A stretch of DNA of 64,000 nucleotides from Ectothiorhodospira shaposhnikovii (GCF_022227765.1 NZ_JAJMLZ010000004.1:62001-126000); one strand, 5' to 3'; counted from the stretch's first letter, positions 53,424 through 62,843 are shown. Notes: generated by a model not told the origin, from the sequence alone. Made by a program: numbers and translations.

Positions 53424-56333
53424 ATGATTACCACGCGGGTAAACGCAAGACTTATTGATGGCGCCGGCAAGCCCATTGTCGGCGCAACTATCGTCGCCAG
53501 CCTGACCCGCGTCGAGCTGGATCATGGTGTGGTTGTGCCGCGCAAGGTGTCTTTTGTCACTGATGGCGCGGGCATGGCCAGCATGAACCTTTGGCCAAAC
53601 TCTCGCGGCACCGGCGAAAGTCGCTACCGGATCGAGGCTTTTTCAAAGTCCGACTCCAGGCCGCTGATGAATGTTTTTGCCAACGTGCCGGAGTCTGGCG
53701 AAACCCTCGATCTGCACACGCTGGTATCTACTGATGCACCGCCCAGTCTGAGTCAGGCCGAGGTCATTCTGAATCAGGCCAATCAGGCCATCCAGACTGC
53801 CAAGGCGGCGTCCGTCGAGGCCACCAACGAGGCTGACAGGGCAGAGCAGGCCGCCAGCGAAGCCTTGGCCGCTGTAGAAGGCGTGCAGGATCTGATTGAC
53901 GCTCTTGGAGAGAGCGCGGGCCACGTTCATGCGAACCTGAGCGTGTTGGCCGGGTTTGACACTGATCCACAAGGCACCCTGACGTGGCAAGGGCAGCTCG
54001 TCAATAAGCAGGCGGAATCCATCGAGCTTTCCGACGTGGCGCCCTCCAATCTTGGGGCCACTGCCTCTGCAGGCTCCGGCGACAAGGCTGCCCGTGAGGA
54101 TCACGTTCACCCGCTACCCACTGCGACCCAAGTAGGCGCAGAAGTGGCCGGCGCGGTGGCTTGGCATGTCGGTCAGGCCAATCCGCACCCGCAATATGCC
54201 CAAGCACTTGAAGCGCACGCCGCAGAACGCAATCCACACGGGGCAACTGCAGCCGACGTAGGGGCTGACCCCGCTGGCACGGCTGCCGGGCTTGTGACTG
54301 CGCATGGGGCGGAATCAAACCCCCATCCGCAGTATGCCCGATCCGCTGATGTTGCCGACGCCCTGAGTGGGAAGGCTGGGGTTGATCATGGTCACGAAGT
54401 AGGTCATGTGGCCGGCCTTGCGGAAGGGCTTTTGGCGATCAGCAATAGCGTACTTGAGATGGAGAACGCTATTGGCACTAAGCAAAACGTCCTTGTCTCC
54501 GGAACCAATATCAAGACCATCAACGGCCAGCCGATTCTTGGATCTGGGGATGTTCAGATTACGCCTTGGGATGGTCAGTCTTTGCTGTCCAATGCGGCGC
54601 CGCAACCACTTGGCACCGCCACCCCAGGCTCTGCAACCACCGTCAGTCGCTCTGACCATGTTCACGCGGTCCCGTCCCCAGCCCAAGTCGGTGCGGAGCC
54701 TGCAGGCGCTGTGTCCGCTCACGTCGCGGCGGCCAACCCGCACTCGCAGTATGTGCTTGGCGAAAACCTTGCCCCTCTACTCAGCGGAAAGGCAAACGTC
54801 GTGCATGGTCACGCCATCTCTGATGTGACCGGAATGCAGGCTGCGCTTGATGGAAAGGCGGCATCCGCACATACCCACACCATCGCCAACGTCTCTGGTC
54901 TGCAGGCCGAGTTGGACGCCAAACAGAACGCCCTTGTCTCAGGAACCAACATCAAGACCATCAATGGGCAGCCGGTTCTTGGATCTGGGAACATCGAAAT
55001 TGTGGCAAGTGGAGGCGAGGGCGCCGCGCTTTCCAACAGCGCACCTCTCGCTCTTGGGGTCGCCTCTGCGGGCACCGCCGCCACGGCCAGCCGCTCCGAC
55101 CACGTTCACCCGCTGCCTGGCGCGGCCCAAGTAGGTGCGGACCCCGCAGGCACTGCTTCCGCATCCATGGCGGCCCATACCGGCGCTTCAGATCCACACA
55201 CCCAATACGTCCAAAAGGTAGCAGGCAAGCAGCTCTCCACTGAAGATTTCACCAGCGCCGAGAAAACGAAGTTGGCCGGGGTAGCTGCAGGCGCTCAGGT
55301 GAACGTGGCAACGAACCTCGGAATTTCTGGTAGCGGAAACACCAGAAGCATCACCAGCTCCACAGGCTCCAGCGTATCGGTGCCGACGGCAACATCCTCG
55401 AACGCCGGATTCATGTCCACCGGCGACAAGGCAAAGCTGGATGCCATTGCTGCAGGTGCCACTGCCAATTCGACCGATGCTCACCTTCTCAACCGAAACA
55501 ATCACACTGGCTCTCAGGCCATTTCAACAGTGACTGGGCTTCAGGCCGCGCTTGATGAAAAGGCAGCATCTACTCATTCGCACACGCCTGCCGAGACGGG
55601 CGCAGATCCTGCGGGCACTGCTTCCGCATCCATGGCGGCCCATACCGGCGCTGCAGACCCACACCCTCAGTATTCGCTCAAGGCGTCGCTGGCCCAAGTG
55701 GCGAGCAGCGGTAACTACCTGGACCTGTCGAACCGTCCTACTCTTGGCACGGCGGCTGCAGCGGCCGTTGGCGACTTTGCCACAGCCGCTCAAGGGGCGA
55801 AGGCCGACGCCGCTCATGGCTGGGGCAATCACGCCACGGCCGGGTATCAGTCTGCGCTCGTCTCCGGAACCAACATCAAGACTATCAATGGCCAATCGGT
55901 CCTTGGACCTGGAAACATCGCCATTGATGGAGGCAGCAGTCTGCCTGCGGGTGGCAGTTTGATGTCAATGCTCATTTTTGGACCTGATGGCGCCGCTTGG
56001 TCGAGCACCATCACGCCGACGCTGCTTGGTCAGCCTGAGCACAACCTGGGCAACCTCGGCGCCGCGATCACCCTTGATCCGTCCTTGGGTAATCGGCAGA
56101 CCGGCCTTGTCAATGCGAACGTCACCATCACGATGCCTCCGCCTGTAGATGGTGGCGTCATCTTCGTTCGCCTTCGACTGATCAATTCCGGCGGCACGAG
56201 AGCCATCACCATCTCTGGCGCCTCTCGCATCGGCCCTGTTCCTGATCTGACCGATGCCGATGGCGGCGTTAATTTCCTGTTCTTCGAGGGCAACCCGTCC
56301 GGTTGGTACTTCAGTGGAGAGAAAGCAGAATGA
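53424..56333 (+). CDS. Tail fibre protein with repeated His-rich modules, 969 aa
   Basis: An N-terminal beta domain (about 1-95), an Ala-rich coiled coil (about 110-160), then many repeats with DHVHPLP, H-x-x-x-x-NPHPQY and SGTNIKTINGQPILGSG (three copies at about 54496, 54937 and 55860). His-rich H-x-H loops in fibres often bind metal ions in trimers. The C-terminal about 130 residues form a beta-rich knob. This is a side or tip fibre. Confidence 0.85.
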   Translation: MITTRVNARLIDGAGKPIVGATIVASLTRVELDHGVVVPRKVSFVTDGAGMASMNLWPNSRGTGESRYRIEAFSKSDSRPLMNVFANVPESGETLDLHTLVSTDAPPSLSQAEVILNQANQAIQTAKAASVEATNEADRAEQAASEALAAVEGVQDLIDALGESAGHVHANLSVLAGFDTDPQGTLTWQGQLVNKQAESIELSDVAPSNLGATASAGSGDKAAREDHVHPLPTATQVGAEVAGAVAWHVGQANPHPQYAQALEAHAAERNPHGATAADVGADPAGTAAGLVTAHGAESNPHPQYARSADVADALSGKAGVDHGHEVGHVAGLAEGLLAISNSVLEMENAIGTKQNVLVSGTNIKTINGQPILGSGDVQITPWDGQSLLSNAAPQPLGTATPGSATTVSRSDHVHAVPSPAQVGAEPAGAVSAHVAAANPHSQYVLGENLAPLLSGKANVVHGHAISDVTGMQAALDGKAASAHTHTIANVSGLQAELDAKQNALVSGTNIKTINGQPVLGSGNIEIVASGGEGAALSNSAPLALGVASAGTAATASRSDHVHPLPGAAQVGADPAGTASASMAAHTGASDPHTQYVQKVAGKQLSTEDFTSAEKTKLAGVAAGAQVNVATNLGISGSGNTRSITSSTGSSVSVPTATSSNAGFMSTGDKAKLDAIAAGATANSTDAHLLNRNNHTGSQAISTVTGLQAALDEKAASTHSHTPAETGADPAGTASASMAAHTGAADPHPQYSLKASLAQVASSGNYLDLSNRPTLGTAAAAAVGDFATAAQGAKADAAHGWGNHATAGYQSALVSGTNIKTINGQSVLGPGNIAIDGGSSLPAGGSLMSMLIFGPDGAAWSSTITPTLLGQPEHNLGNLGAAITLDPSLGNRQTGLVNANVTITMPPPVDGGVIFVRLRLINSGGTRAITISGASRIGPVPDLTDADGGVNFLFFEGNPSGWYFSGEKAE

Positions 56334-56923
56334 GACAGCAGCAATACCTGACCAATGATGGTGAGGTGATTCGTGATTTGAATCGACACCTCCCGAGCAA
56401 TACTACTGTCATCTTTCCTCACGTTCTGACGCATGAAGATGTAATGACTCATGGTGTAGTTCGATGCGAGGTTGTGCATCCGAAAGTTGAGTGGTGGCAG
56501 ACGCTTGGGGCAAAGACGGTCGATGGCTCAGTAAGTCCCGCCATCGTGAGTTGGGAAGTCATTGATCGTCCGATTGACGAGGTGAAGAGTGAAGCCATTT
56601 TTCGCATCAGCAGGCGGAGGTTTGAACTTGAGGATCGCGGCGTAACGATAGATGGCGTTCGGTATAGCGGAAGCCGTGAGAATCGACAAACCTTGGACGA
56701 GGCGGTGAGAGCCGCAGCGCGTTTGGGCATTACGCATTTCGTTCGCTGGAAAGATAGTGACAACAATTTCCACGCGAACCATCCCGTCAGCGCAGTTGAG
56801 GCCGCCATTGACCTAATTGTTCATGAAAGAAGCCAGTTGATCAACGCTGAGGGCGAAAAGGTTGAAGCGGTGATGCAGGCTGCGTCCGTGGCCGAGGTCG
56901 TTGATGCTGCGGGGTGGGAGTGA
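56330..56923 (+). CDS. DUF4376-containing fibre-associated protein, 197 aa
   Basis: ATGA overlap with the fibre gene; start at 56330 (MRQQQYLTNDGEVIRDLNRH). The second half (EVKSEAIFRISRRRFELEDR, then TLDEAVRAAARLGITHFVRW, FHANHPVSAVEAAIDLIVHE) fits the DUF4376 pattern common in proteins encoded beside tail fibres, likely a fibre-assembly or tip protein. Confidence 0.8.
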   Translation: MRQQQYLTNDGEVIRDLNRHLPSNTTVIFPHVLTHEDVMTHGVVRCEVVHPKVEWWQTLGAKTVDGSVSPAIVSWEVIDRPIDEVKSEAIFRISRRRFELEDRGVTIDGVRYSGSRENRQTLDEAVRAAARLGITHFVRWKDSDNNFHANHPVSAVEAAIDLIVHERSQLINAEGEKVEAVMQAASVAEVVDAAGWE

Positions 56924-57747
56924 TGGCGCAGTTCTTCGTTCTTGCCGGGAGTAGATCAGGCGGCATCACCACGAGAAAATTTGATAATAACGGTGATCTT
57001 CTCTGGTCAAGAGATCACGGAAACCACGTCATGTCTGTGGCGATAGATCAGAGAGACGGTTCCATCGTAACGGCTGGTAATAGAGCGAGTAACATCACTA
57101 CACGAAAATACAATTCTGAAGGTGATCTTCTCTGGTCAAGAGATCACGGAAACCAAGTTCGAGCCGTCGCAATATCCAGTATTGATGGTCGCATAATTAC
57201 GGGTGGAGTTGTTGTCTCCGGGGTGTCGACCAGATGTTATACCTCAGCAGGCACTGAACTGTGGGGATTAGATCACGGAGCCACTGTTCATTCGGTGAGC
57301 TTCGATCCGTATGGGGGTAGATTTCTGTCCTGTGGGGATCGGTTCGGAGGTATTACAACGAGGATATATAGTGTTGATGGGGTTTTAATATCTAATCTCG
57401 ATCACGGAGACTCTGCCCAGGCTGTATCTGTAGTACGTGAAACTGGGGATTTCGTCATCGGAGGGTTCGAAGTCTCTGGAATTTCTATAAGAAAGTTTAG
57501 TACGAATGGGGTCCCTCTACTCAGTATATCTCACGGTAGTGCAGTGTCGGTTTTGGCGGTTGACCAGAGTGATGGTTCGTTCTTTGCGACCGGATTCCAG
57601 TTCGATACTCCTCTATCCGTTACGCGATATAGTTCAGACGGTGACCCCATATGGTCGCTTCCTGGAACTACGAATGGTGTAGCCGTCATGCCAAGCGACC
57701 CTCAACCCTCCCGCCGCACGACGCCGCTTATGTGGAGCCAATTCTAA
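56923..57747 (+). CDS. Beta-propeller-like protein, 274 aa
   Basis: Start at 56923 overlaps the preceding stop (TGATG). About six repeats of roughly 42 residues with I-T-T-R-K-x-x-x-x-GDLLWSRDHG and a following V-x-x-V-A-I-D-x-x-D-G-x-x-x-T-x-G strand, i.e. propeller blades. First two copies are nearly identical at DNA level. Probably a fibre-tip or surface-binding protein; AT-richer than neighbours. Confidence 0.8.
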   Translation: MAQFFVLAGSRSGGITTRKFDNNGDLLWSRDHGNHVMSVAIDQRDGSIVTAGNRASNITTRKYNSEGDLLWSRDHGNQVRAVAISSIDGRIITGGVVVSGVSTRCYTSAGTELWGLDHGATVHSVSFDPYGGRFLSCGDRFGGITTRIYSVDGVLISNLDHGDSAQAVSVVRETGDFVIGGFEVSGISIRKFSTNGVPLLSISHGSAVSVLAVDQSDGSFFATGFQFDTPLSVTRYSSDGDPIWSLPGTTNGVAVMPSDPQPSRRTTPLMWSQF

Positions 57748-58031
57748 TGCGCCAACTCACAAGAATCTCCGCTTGGTTTTCCCAAGGTATCAACTGCCTT
57801 TTCCTTTGGGTGTTTGGCTTGGAATACGCAAGTCATGACCTGACCGTATCGGCCCGATGCTATGTTCAGGGCGAGGTAAACGGGCACAAGGGATGGAGGT
57901 TCGCTCAAAAAGTGATTGACGCCGGGTTCTTCTGGCAAAAGGCGCACTGCAGAGGCTCATTCAATAAGGACGTTGAGTTTGCCGATTGGGTGAAAGCGAT
58001 TCAGAGCCGAATCCATGCACGCAACACTTGA
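57747..58031 (+). CDS. Conserved phage hypothetical protein, 94 aa
   Basis: TAATG overlap; start at 57747 (MRQLTRISAWFSQGINCLFL). The pattern HDLTVSARCYVQGE, W-x-x-AQKVIDAGFFWQKAHCR recalls small proteins found near lysis and tail genes of many phages, often with T/S-VSAR and FFWQ-x-x-HC. No function known. Confidence 0.7.
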   Translation: MRQLTRISAWFSQGINCLFLWVFGLEYASHDLTVSARCYVQGEVNGHKGWRFAQKVIDAGFFWQKAHCRGSFNKDVEFADWVKAIQSRIHARNT

Positions 58032-58287
58032 GCCTCTTACGGTAATCATTCGCGTGCATGATCAGACCGAGGATTCCTTCGTTTGGTCATGCACGGCAAC
58101 GCTGGACCGGGCCACCGGCTCGGCAAGGCTTTACGGCGCAATCCAGGCGCCAACGCTCTCTCAAGTTCGCGCTCTCAAGGAAATTCTACTGGCGAGCGGT
58201 ATCCAACAGATCCTTTGGGAAAGGCGAACCGGGGTAGGGCGTAGGCTTGTATCGCTCAAACTCAAACCAAGAAAGGGCACAGAATGA
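58015..58287 (+). CDS. Hypothetical protein, 90 aa
   Basis: Overlaps the previous gene by 17 bases and the next by four. Starts MHATLEPLTVIIRVHDQTED with strand-rich sequence, then a helix (SQVRALKEILLASGIQQILW) and a basic tail. No family recognised. Confidence 0.6.
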   Translation: MHATLEPLTVIIRVHDQTEDSFVWSCTATLDRATGSARLYGAIQAPTLSQVRALKEILLASGIQQILWERRTGVGRRLVSLKLKPRKGTE

Positions 58288-59057
58288 AGGGCCGTCAACG
58301 GTTCAGCAAGAAAGACCAGCGTCAGCACCGGGCCGAAAAGAAAGCGGCCAGGGCGATGGCCAAAAACCAGGCGCTGTTGGAAATTGTCCAAAACGAAGCC
58401 ACGACAAAGCCTCGCCCCAATGAGGTCAAAGCCCTTGAGGCCCGCACGGAAGCCCAGGGGCATTACATCATCGCCATCAAAAGTGCTCAGCTTACTTTTG
58501 GCATTGGCCCCGCAGGGACCGGCAAGACCTACATTGCAGCCGCCATGGCCGCCGAGGCTCTTGCCAGCAAGAGGATCGAGCGCATCATCCTGACCCGCCC
58601 TGCCGTTGAGGCCGGCGAGCACCTTGGTTTCCTCCCCGGTGAACTGGCGGAGAAGATCGACCCCTACATGGCGCCTTTTATGGACGTGTTCCATGAGCGC
58701 CTGGGTCGTGGTTTTACCGAGTATCTGGTCAGGCACGGGACCATCGAATGCGCCCCGCTGGCATTCATGCGCGGCCGCACCTTCCGCAATGCCTTTGTGA
58801 TTCTGGACGAGGCCCAAAACACCACCCCAACCCAGATGAAGCTGTTTCTGACCAGGGCAGGGGAGGGCGCCAAGCTGATTGTGAACGGCGATCCGCGCCA
58901 GAAAGACATTCCCGGCCCCTCGGGACTGACTGACGCCGTGGACCGCTTACAGGGACTCTCAGGGGTCCGCACGGTGACGTTTGAAGCCGGTGATATCGTC
59001 CGCTCCGGGCTTGTGCAGAGGGTCATCGAGCGTTACGAGCTTCCCGCCGCAGCGTGA
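58284..59057 (+). CDS. PhoH-like ATPase, 257 aa
   Basis: Walker A GIGPAGTGKT (residues about 73-82), Walker B FVILDEAQN (about 171-179), and SGLTDAVDRL plus RSGLVQRVIERYE near the end match PhoH. A basic helical N-terminus (KGRQRFSKKDQRQHRAEKKA) precedes the P-loop. PhoH-like proteins are common in phages; RNA-related helicase or nuclease activity has been suggested for the family. Confidence 0.92.
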   Translation: MKGRQRFSKKDQRQHRAEKKAARAMAKNQALLEIVQNEATTKPRPNEVKALEARTEAQGHYIIAIKSAQLTFGIGPAGTGKTYIAAAMAAEALASKRIERIILTRPAVEAGEHLGFLPGELAEKIDPYMAPFMDVFHERLGRGFTEYLVRHGTIECAPLAFMRGRTFRNAFVILDEAQNTTPTQMKLFLTRAGEGAKLIVNGDPRQKDIPGPSGLTDAVDRLQGLSGVRTVTFEAGDIVRSGLVQRVIERYELPAAA

Positions 59058-59060
59058 CCA

Positions 59061-59149
59061 ACCCATATGGGTCATTTGCCGCCGTTGTAGTGTCTATAAT
59101 TCCGCTTGAAATAGTAAGTAAGAAGTAAGGTAATAAATTACAACGGCGG
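59061..59149. repeat. CCCATATGGG element, copy 4, with flanking stem
   Basis: ACCCATATGGGT (59061-59072) is followed by CCGCCGTTGTA (59079-59089), whose exact inverse TACAACGGCGG is at 59139-59149. Between them are TATAAT (59095-59100) and a degenerate dyad (59116-59131). The layout resembles the 25444-25558 region. Confidence 0.75.
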
Positions 59150-59152
59150 TGG

Positions 59153-59887
59153 ATGACCCAGATGACAACCCATATACCCAAGATTACCGTTCAAAGCACG
59201 ATTCATGGCAAATACACCGGCGCGGGACTCTCCACGGAGGTCTACGACGCCATTGCCCTGGGGAAGATCAACCCGCGCCTTTTTGACGAAGAAAAGGCGC
59301 TTTTCAATAGCAAGTGGTTCGACTACCGCCGAATGCACCCGGTTGAGGCCACCTACCTGTTTGCGGCCTGCTACAGCCACGCTTACGCCGCATCATCTAT
59401 AAAGCGCACCGGAAAATACAGCCCCGGAATCAGGGGCAGCCGGGACATCTTCAGTGGCAAATCCACCAATTATCAGGCCCTTTGGAGAGCCAGACAGCAG
59501 GCGGATCGTCTTGGCATCCCCTATCCGGTGTTCTGCGACTCCGGCATGGCTCACGCGGAAAGGCTGCTCTGGCAGCGCCCGCCCAGGCCACAGCACTTGT
59601 GCTGCGATGCGCTGCAGGTGGGGATCATCGAGGGTTGGCTGGACGCGATCAAGACCTCTGTTCGCGTCCCTTATGATGCTTGGTATCGACTGGATAACTT
59701 CGAGGGGCACCCGTACCAGGTGGCCTACCAGGACTGGCTGTGCGAGCAGATCAAGGAACGCCGGCACCAAGAGTATGCCCTGGCTACCTGCATCTTCATG
59801 GAGAAGGTGCTGAGCGTTGAGGTGGCCGCAAAGCACTTCCCGCCGGAGGTAGTGCGTAGGGCCGTTGATTTGGGGTGTGAAATGTAA
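59153..59887 (+). CDS. Hypothetical protein, 244 aa
   Basis: Start at 59153 with GGTGG upstream; a second ATG three codons on is possible. The protein (MTQMTTHIPKITVQSTIHGK) has a segment YLFAACYSHAYAASSIKRTG and a Cys/His-rich middle (YPVFCDSGMAHAERLLWQRP, then LCCDALQV). No family recognised. It lies after the CCCATATGGG element, separate from PhoH. Confidence 0.65.
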   Translation: MTQMTTHIPKITVQSTIHGKYTGAGLSTEVYDAIALGKINPRLFDEEKALFNSKWFDYRRMHPVEATYLFAACYSHAYAASSIKRTGKYSPGIRGSRDIFSGKSTNYQALWRARQQADRLGIPYPVFCDSGMAHAERLLWQRPPRPQHLCCDALQVGIIEGWLDAIKTSVRVPYDAWYRLDNFEGHPYQVAYQDWLCEQIKERRHQEYALATCIFMEKVLSVEVAAKHFPPEVVRRAVDLGCEM

Positions 59888-59905
59888 GTAACCACTGACT
59901 ATACT
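59886..59905 (+). promoter_or_regulatory. Dyad operator with abutting -10 box
   Basis: AAGTAACCACTGACTA (59886-59901, one mismatch) shares bases with TATACT at 59900-59905, ahead of the Hfq-like gene. Confidence 0.75.
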
Positions 59906-59963
59906 AGCCCCGCAAGTGAAAAGCGCCGTTCAAGTTCAAGTTCAATTTTTGGAGAGGAATCAC

Positions 59964-60290
59964 ATGACCGCACATACTGGCGAAAGATTGAAGGAAAAAC
60001 TGACCCTGAAGCGGACGCCCCCCCGCGACATCGTGATCGGGACGCATCACGGCAAGCAGGCTCGGGTTCCCATCGGCCATGAGGCGCTGCTGAACAAGTA
60101 CCGCAAGGGCGAAACGAAGGTCCGTTTCGTCTTTAACTCCGACCAGACGCTCGATGGAAAGGTTACTTCCTTCGACAAGTATACCGTCACCGTCAAATCG
60201 GCAGGCTCGAAAGATGACATCGGTGATCTTGAGGTCACGATTTTCAAGCACGCCATTCAGGCTTTCTTCCCCTTGCCCGACCAGGAGTAA
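59964..60290 (+). CDS. Hfq/Sm-like protein, 108 aa
   Basis: Start at 59964 with GGAGAGG upstream. Residues about 40-102 look like an Sm fold: VRFVFNSDQTLDGKVTSFDK, YTVTVKSAG and IFKHAIQAFFPL, matching Hfq Sm1 (L-x-G-x-V-x-x-FD-x-Y-x-V) and Sm2 (KHAI). The N-terminal 35 residues are basic. It may bind RNA or DNA; unusual ahead of replication genes. Confidence 0.75.
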   Translation: MTAHTGERLKEKLTLKRTPPRDIVIGTHHGKQARVPIGHEALLNKYRKGETKVRFVFNSDQTLDGKVTSFDKYTVTVKSAGSKDDIGDLEVTIFKHAIQAFFPLPDQE

Positions 60291-60293
60291 AGC

Positions 60294-61703
60294 ATGGCCG
60301 TCACCGAGGAATCGCTGGCAAAAGACATTGCTGCGCGGTTTGAGGGGACGGCCACCGCAACCGCCCCGGCAGTTTCTGCCGGGGATTGGTCCGACAATGC
60401 GGCGTTCGAGTTTGATTCCGCTTTTCAGACCAAAATTGCGGCATTGGCCGTCAAAGACCCCATCTTCGTAGAGCGCACCGATGGACTGGTACGGCCCGAG
60501 TATTTTGAGAACGTAGCCGAGGCTGCTTTGGTCAGCATCGCGCTTAGATACTATGGCAGATATCGGCGTCTGCCTGACACCGTGACGCTGATGCAGTTGG
60601 TCAAGGACGATCTCCGGGCAAAAGTAATTCGTCCGGAGCTGTTGGGTGAGGTCAAGACAGCCCTCAAGCGTGTACTCACGACCAACATTGATGACCGGGA
60701 TTATGTGGTGGACCAAGTGGCCACCTTCGCTCGGCATCAGGCGATTTCAGGCGCGATATTGACTTCGGTTGACCTGCTTGGCCGGGGCGATCATGCGCGG
60801 ATTCTGGAGTTGGTCAGAAAAGCAACGGAAGTGGGCGCAGCCGACTTTGCGGGCCAGTATGACTATGCCGAAAGGATTGACCAGCGGGCCGAATTGCGTC
60901 GGGCCGAGGCTGCGGGTGAGATCGCACCGCGAGGCATCTCCACCGGCGTTCGTGCCCTGGACAAGCTGCTCAAGCACAAAGGCTGGGGCAGGCGTGAACT
61001 GTCTTTGCTCATGGGCGGGCCGAAAGTGGGCAAATCGACCGGCCTTGCGATGTTTGCCAAGAACGCATGGCTGCAGGGGTGCAATGTTCTGTTTGTGACC
61101 CTTGAGGTGTCCAACGAGATTCTGAGCGACCGTCTGGACGCCTGTATTGCCGAAGTGCCCATGAGTGAGTTGAGCGACAGGATCATTGAGGTTCAGGAGC
61201 GAATCAAGTTGGCCGCAGCCAGCGCAGGCAAGCTCATGCTGCATGAGTACCCAACCGGCACATTCACGTCGGCCATGCTCAAGCGGCTGATTGCCCGTTA
61301 CAAGGCGCAGGGTATCCGGTTCGACATGGTGGTGGTTGACTATGCGGACATCATGGCTCCGAACCGTGCCACCGATGATCCCAGGGAGAACTCCAAGAGC
61401 ATCTATGTGGATCTGCGGGCCATTGCCCAAGAGGAAGACCTGGCCATGCTGTCCGCCACGCAGACGAACCGCGAAGGTGCCAAGTCCATCGTGGCAGGCA
61501 TGACCCACGTTGCCGAGGACTTCAACAAGATCCGCATTGCGGACATTGTGATTTCCATCAACAAGACCGAAGAGGAAGAAAAGCGAGGCGAAGCCAGATT
61601 GTTCTTCGCAGCATCCCGTAACCAGAAGGGCGGCATGACCTTGAGGATTCAGCAAGACCTTGAATCCATGATTTTCGTGAAGCGTGTAACGGGGATTGAA
61701 TGA
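60294..61703 (+). CDS. DnaB-like replicative helicase, 469 aa
   Basis: RecA-type helicase domain from about residue 215: STGVRALDKLLKHKGWGRRE, Walker A GGPKVGKST, LFVTLEVSNEI, Walker B VVVDYADIM and SATQTNREG. The N-terminal 170 residues (helical) replace the usual DnaB N-domain. ATGA overlap with the primase gene completes a helicase-primase pair. Confidence 0.92.
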   Translation: MAVTEESLAKDIAARFEGTATATAPAVSAGDWSDNAAFEFDSAFQTKIAALAVKDPIFVERTDGLVRPEYFENVAEAALVSIALRYYGRYRRLPDTVTLMQLVKDDLRAKVIRPELLGEVKTALKRVLTTNIDDRDYVVDQVATFARHQAISGAILTSVDLLGRGDHARILELVRKATEVGAADFAGQYDYAERIDQRAELRRAEAAGEIAPRGISTGVRALDKLLKHKGWGRRELSLLMGGPKVGKSTGLAMFAKNAWLQGCNVLFVTLEVSNEILSDRLDACIAEVPMSELSDRIIEVQERIKLAAASAGKLMLHEYPTGTFTSAMLKRLIARYKAQGIRFDMVVVDYADIMAPNRATDDPRENSKSIYVDLRAIAQEEDLAMLSATQTNREGAKSIVAGMTHVAEDFNKIRIADIVISINKTEEEEKRGEARLFFAASRNQKGGMTLRIQQDLESMIFVKRVTGIE

Positions 61704-62788
61704 GGCGCACAAACCTCCAAGAAGTTCTTGAAGCGATAGATCCGGAGAGCTATTTGGATCATCAGGGCATCACCTATAGGAGAACGACAGGCACTCGCGG
61801 TCCACAGCTCAACGTAAGGACGTGTCCGGCGTGTGGAACGAGCAAGTGGAAAGTGTTTTTGAACGCGGAGACTGGCCTTGGCAACTGCTTTTCCGGCGGT
61901 TGCGAGGCCAAGTTCAATTTGTTCACCTTCATCCGGGCGCATGTGGGCGGCAACAATGGCGACACGATCAATCATATCGAGGCCGTGGCCAAAGAGCTGG
62001 GATGGCGTCCGCGTAAGCGCGTGGAGCTGGCGGTTGAGATGGATAAGGGCGACCTGAAGTTGCCCGACTCCATGCCTCTGCCGATCAATGGGCGCAACCT
62101 TCGATATCTGGAAGAGCGCCGGATCAGCCTGGATCTGGCCCGGCACTTCCATTTGCGCTACAGCCACGATGGCGGGTTCTTCTACAAAGACCCCAGCGGC
62201 AAGTGGCGCCGGCAGGATTATTCCAAGAGGATCATCATCCCGGTGTTCAACCTGGATGCCGAGCTGGTGTCGTTTCAGGGCCGAGACATCACCGGGGCCG
62301 CCACCAATAAGTATCTGTTTCCGCCTGGTTACGCTGCGGCCGGGCGCTACCTGTTTGACGCTCACAACGTCCGTGGAAGTAAGTCAGTCGTTATTGGGGA
62401 AGGGGTGTTTGACGTGATGGCCATCCGCAGCGCACTGGATGAAGAGTGTAGCTTGCGGGAGGTCGGCGCCATCGGCACGTTCGGCAAGCATCTGTCCGAC
62501 GAGCAACTGATGATGCTCCTGACGCTCAAGGAGCGCGGCCTGGAAGAAGTGGTGTTCATGTGGGACGGCGAACCCAGGGCGATTCAGGATGCGTGTGAGA
62601 CAGCCCAGCGAGTATCCAAGTTGGGATTGAGGTGTCGCATCGCCATCCTTCCGCCGGGCAAAGATCCCAACGAGGTGGCGCCCTCCGTTGTGCGGGAAGC
62701 CTACTGGACGGCAAAGGTGGCGACGCTGGAGACGTTGGTGAAACTGAAGATGACTTTTGCCTTGAAAGCGGCGCAGGGAAGTCTGTAA
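61700..62788 (+). CDS. DnaG-like primase, 362 aa
   Basis: N-terminal zinc-binding part (TCPACGTSKWKVFLNAETGL then GNCFSGGC), then a Toprim domain with VVIGEGVFDVMAIRSAL, GAIGTFGKHLSDEQLMML and VVFMWDGEPRAIQDA. Short relative to bacterial DnaG; the helicase-binding C-domain is missing. Overlaps the helicase gene by four bases. Confidence 0.9.
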   Translation: MRRTNLQEVLEAIDPESYLDHQGITYRRTTGTRGPQLNVRTCPACGTSKWKVFLNAETGLGNCFSGGCEAKFNLFTFIRAHVGGNNGDTINHIEAVAKELGWRPRKRVELAVEMDKGDLKLPDSMPLPINGRNLRYLEERRISLDLARHFHLRYSHDGGFFYKDPSGKWRRQDYSKRIIIPVFNLDAELVSFQGRDITGAATNKYLFPPGYAAAGRYLFDAHNVRGSKSVVIGEGVFDVMAIRSALDEECSLREVGAIGTFGKHLSDEQLMMLLTLKERGLEEVVFMWDGEPRAIQDACETAQRVSKLGLRCRIAILPPGKDPNEVAPSVVREAYWTAKVATLETLVKLKMTFALKAAQGSL

Positions 62789-62843
62789 ATCCCTGCAATC
62801 AAGCAGTATCTTTGAATCATTCAGAAAGTAAAGCGAGGGAAAT

